The notes beneath the pieces were generated by a model. That model was not told where the DNA came from, searched no databases, and saw nothing but the letters and a program-made list of their open reading frames with translations. A program made the position numbers and the translations under genes. From Simkania negevensis (GTDB taxonomy: Bacteria; Chlamydiota; Chlamydiia; Chlamydiales; Simkaniaceae), in assembly GCA_016191565.1 (NCBI GenBank), contig JACPWA010000131.1:1-7589 (forward strand): a stretch of 7,589 bases of DNA. The letters run 5' to 3'. The stretch's first letter is position 1. Each line of letters begins with the position of its first letter. Below are positions 6,089 through 7,589 of the stretch, in pieces.

Positions 6089-6838
6089 ATGGCTACAAAC
6101 CCTATTCAAGGAAACACAAAAAGTCAGGGGTCGATCTCCAATCCATTCAAATCTGTCTGGATTGATGTTGCTTCAAAAGTATCGGGAATAGTCGCTGCAG
6201 GAGCCCCTATTTTTGGCTATAACGGGGCAGCTGCCAGCCAAATCGCCACAGGAATTTTTATAGGAAAAGCCATGACCCATCTTGCCAGCTTAAAAACTCC
6301 TCGCTGGGAAGACATTCCCGCTCTACTGGTTAACGAGATGGCAAATCTTATCACCCTTGCTAGTACAGCTGGTAAGTACATGGGAAGATTTAACCCGCAA
6401 TATATTCCTCATTGGAACTTAATTCAAGCAACTGCTGACCTTTACCACAAAGGGAATGCTCTAATCTCTGCGGCTTCTGCTCTCCAGAAAGCCAGAAACC
6501 CAGAGCAACAAAAAGTAGCCTATACCCAACTCCTTTCTGCTGTTTCTTCTTTGGGATCTAGCCTTGCAAAGTGTGCCATAGCCTATTACGCCGCTCCTTT
6601 AGAAAGTGCTAAATTCGCTCTTTATGTCATTGCACAAACTAGCGCCTTATACACACTCTATTTAACGCAAACAAACGCCCCTCTCATGCATCGAGATGAG
6701 GAAGTTGAACTTATTTCTTTTGCTCCTCCGTCTGAGGAAACAGCTACTCAGGAAGTATCCTCAGAAACAGATATCCCCATTACATCTGAACCTGCTTCTT
6801 TCTCCTCTCCAAACGTTTGGCGCGGACCTATACAGTAA
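6089..6838 (+). CDS. hypothetical protein, 249 residues, candidate secreted or inclusion-membrane protein
   Basis: I do not recognise a family. The first ~20 residues are polar and Ser/Thr/Asn/Gln-rich (MATNPIQGNTKSQGSISNPF) with no Sec signal peptide, a composition seen in type III secreted proteins. Small-residue-rich hydrophobic segments follow: about 27-67 (GIVAAGAPIFGYNGAAASQIATGI is part), about 76-95, and a paired block at about 146-170 and 173-193 separated by a short LESAK turn. That pair resembles the bilobed hydrophobic hairpin of chlamydial Inc proteins, although the first half is only moderately hydrophobic. The last ~50 residues form an acidic, Ser/Thr/Pro-rich, probably disordered tail. 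The ATG has AAAAGG at 8-nt spacing and its own near-consensus promoter, so expression is likely strong. Codon use and a continuous reading frame support a real gene. Secretion is an inference; an ordinary inner-membrane protein remains possible. Confidence 0.8.
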   Translation: MATNPIQGNTKSQGSISNPFKSVWIDVASKVSGIVAAGAPIFGYNGAAASQIATGIFIGKAMTHLASLKTPRWEDIPALLVNEMANLITLASTAGKYMGRFNPQYIPHWNLIQATADLYHKGNALISAASALQKARNPEQQKVAYTQLLSAVSSLGSSLAKCAIAYYAAPLESAKFALYVIAQTSALYTLYLTQTNAPLMHRDEEVELISFAPPSEETATQEVSSETDIPITSEPASFSSPNVWRGPIQ

Positions 6839-6877
6839 AATTCAGCCACAAAGCGTTGACATTCTCTTCCATCTATC

Positions 6878-6897
6878 TCCCTAGGGAACATTTTTTT
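6878..6897 (+). terminator. possible weak terminator after the 249-residue gene
   Basis: The perfect palindrome TCCCTAGGGA (6878-6887) is followed by CA-containing sequence and seven T (6891-6897). The stem is only 3 bp with a 4-nt loop, or alternatively TTCC pairs with GGAA around a longer loop. A similar weak CGG-GAAT-CCG stem with a run of eight T lies at 6969-6986. Neither is convincing alone, but no better stop signal is present in this gap. Confidence 0.25.
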
Positions 6898-6965
6898 CTC
6901 CTCCAATTTGGAACACACTTTCACATCTTTAAAATAAATTATATCACATTTAATCCCTACTTTCA

Positions 6966-6994
6966 TTGCGGGAATCCGTTTTTTTTGCTATCCT
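6966..6994 (+). promoter_or_regulatory. possible extended -10 promoter of the marC-family gene
   Basis: TTGCGG (6966-6971, weak) and TATCCT (6989-6994, 4 of 6) are 17 nt apart, and TG at 6986-6987 one base before the -10 gives the extended form. Transcription would start near 7001, leaving a leader of about 16 nt without any recognisable ribosome binding site. Confidence 0.35.
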
Positions 6995-7016
6995 TAAAGA
7001 AAAACCGACCTAGTAT

Positions 7017-7589
7017 ATGAAAGGCGAACCCTCCACTTTTTTTGCTATTACCTTCTCCCTTTTTCTCTTAATGGATTCAATTGGATGCATCCCTGTCTAT
7101 GTCTCTCTTCTTAAAGACCTCTCCCCAAAAAGGCAAAGGTGGGTCATTCTCCGCGAGCTTTTTATCGCACTAATTGTGATTGTTCTTTTTACGTTCTTGG
7201 GAGACTATCTGCTCGCTCTTCTCCAAGTTTCTAAAGAGACCATTTCGATCGCTGGAGGAACTATTCTTTTTATCATTGCTCTTCGGATGATTTTTCCCCC
7301 TTCCAAAGATCCTTACTACTCAGAAAGCGCAGAACAAGGGGAACCTTTTATTGTGCCCCTTGCCATTCCCATGATTGCTGGCCCTTCTGTCCTTTCAGCA
7401 GTGATGATCTATTCTCATAAGGTGCCTATCACTACTCTCCTTTCTTCTGTAGGAGTCGCTTGGGTCATTTCCACTATTATCTTAATTAGTTCTTCTTTTA
7501 TAAAAAAAATACTCGGGAAAAAGGGACTTGCCGCTTGTGAAAGACTCATGGGACTTATCCTAATTTTAATTGCGATCCAGATGTTTTTA
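7017..7589 (+). CDS. MarC family integral membrane protein (3' partial)
   Basis: The MarC (YhgN/YchE) family comprises small six-helix inner-membrane proteins of unsettled function; the old link to multiple antibiotic resistance in E. coli is not supported. The 191 visible residues show the family pattern: first helix with FSLFLLMDSIGCIPVY (family usually MDPIGNIP); LLKDLSPKRQR; second helix after ILRE; FLGDYLLALL; SIAGGTILFIIALRMIF; the polar loop then EPFIVPLAIPMIAGPS; and near the end ACERLMGLILILIAIQMF. Six hydrophobic segments fall at about 8-30, 43-63, 74-93, 113-132, 139-161 and 173-191. Family members end about 10 residues beyond this point, so little is missing. The ATG at 7017 is the first possible start after an in-frame TAG (7011-7013); no ribosome binding site is visible. 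Changes of Pro to Ser and Asn to Cys in the first motif (Ser21, Cys24) are mild oddities. Confidence 0.9.
   Translation, partial: MKGEPSTFFAITFSLFLLMDSIGCIPVYVSLLKDLSPKRQRWVILRELFIALIVIVLFTFLGDYLLALLQVSKETISIAGGTILFIIALRMIFPPSKDPYYSESAEQGEPFIVPLAIPMIAGPSVLSAVMIYSHKVPITTLLSSVGVAWVISTIILISSSFIKKILGKKGLAACERLMGLILILIAIQMFL

Larger units (their letters stand above)
6839..7016 (+). other. 178-nt gap between the 249-residue gene and marC
   Basis: No gene is supported here. It holds pyrimidine-rich sequence, two weak stem plus T-run elements and a candidate extended -10 promoter. A perfect TTGACA at 6856-6861 has no -10 box at usable spacing. The short open frames crossing it on both strands have no ribosome binding sites or recognisable products. 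Confidence 0.5.

Noticed and set aside
6856..6884. Perfect TTGACA at 6856-6861 as a promoter -35
   Set aside because: No -10-like hexamer at 16-18 nt spacing (CCCTAG at 17), so it is not supported as a promoter.
6748..7020. Short open frames on both strands across the gap before marC
   Set aside because: They overlap coding ends, lack ribosome binding sites and show no recognisable protein features.
1..7589. A defence system, mobile element, prophage or CRISPR array
   Set aside because: No transposase, integrase, terminal repeats, spaced repeats or defence-type domains were seen; the double-HKD protein has a membrane anchor and sits beside L28, not among defence genes.

Overview
The window looks like chromosome from a member of the Chlamydiae, most likely an environmental (non-Chlamydiaceae) lineage. 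The main evidence is the 91-residue ribosomal protein L28, which carries the chlamydial-type lysine-rich stretch before the TKRRFLPN motif. The ClpB sequence, and an L28 gene followed by a phospholipase-D-superfamily gene, fit the same assignment. Base composition is moderately AT-rich and start sites mostly have short purine-rich ribosome binding sites. There is no sign of an insertion sequence, prophage, tRNA, rRNA or CRISPR array.

Layout. (1) Positions 1-2463, plus strand: clpB, cut at the window's left edge. It is broken internally by an in-frame stop at 1050-1052 and by a frame-changing deletion of roughly 20 codons near 1141-1165 in the middle (coiled-coil) domain. Both AAA+ modules on either side are otherwise textbook. 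(2) 2464-2600: convergent intergenic gap with a two-part hairpin that best fits a terminator for the minus-strand operon. (3) 2601-4492, minus strand: sthA (soluble pyridine nucleotide transhydrogenase) followed 5 nt later by a 159-residue membrane protein whose ribosome binding site lies in the last codons of sthA. (4) 4493-4714: divergent promoter region with a plausible sigma-66/70 promoter for rpmB and a 10-bp hairpin in the rpmB leader. (5) 4715-6027, plus strand: rpmB and, 8 nt later, a membrane-anchored double-HKD phospholipase-D-family protein. (6) 6028-6838: a very strong consensus promoter directly abutting the previous stop codon, driving a 249-residue protein I do not recognise; its hydrophobic segments and Ser/Thr/Glu-rich tail make it a candidate secreted or inclusion-membrane protein. 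(7) 6839-7016: gap with weak terminator-like and promoter-like signals. (8) 7017 to the right edge: marC-family membrane protein, lacking only its last few residues.

How the genes relate: most are housekeeping or stress functions (disaggregase, NADH/NADPH balancing, ribosome, membrane proteins) without one shared pathway. The two points most worth following are the damaged clpB (real lesion, two-piece protein or assembly fault) and the unrecognised, strongly promoted 249-residue gene.
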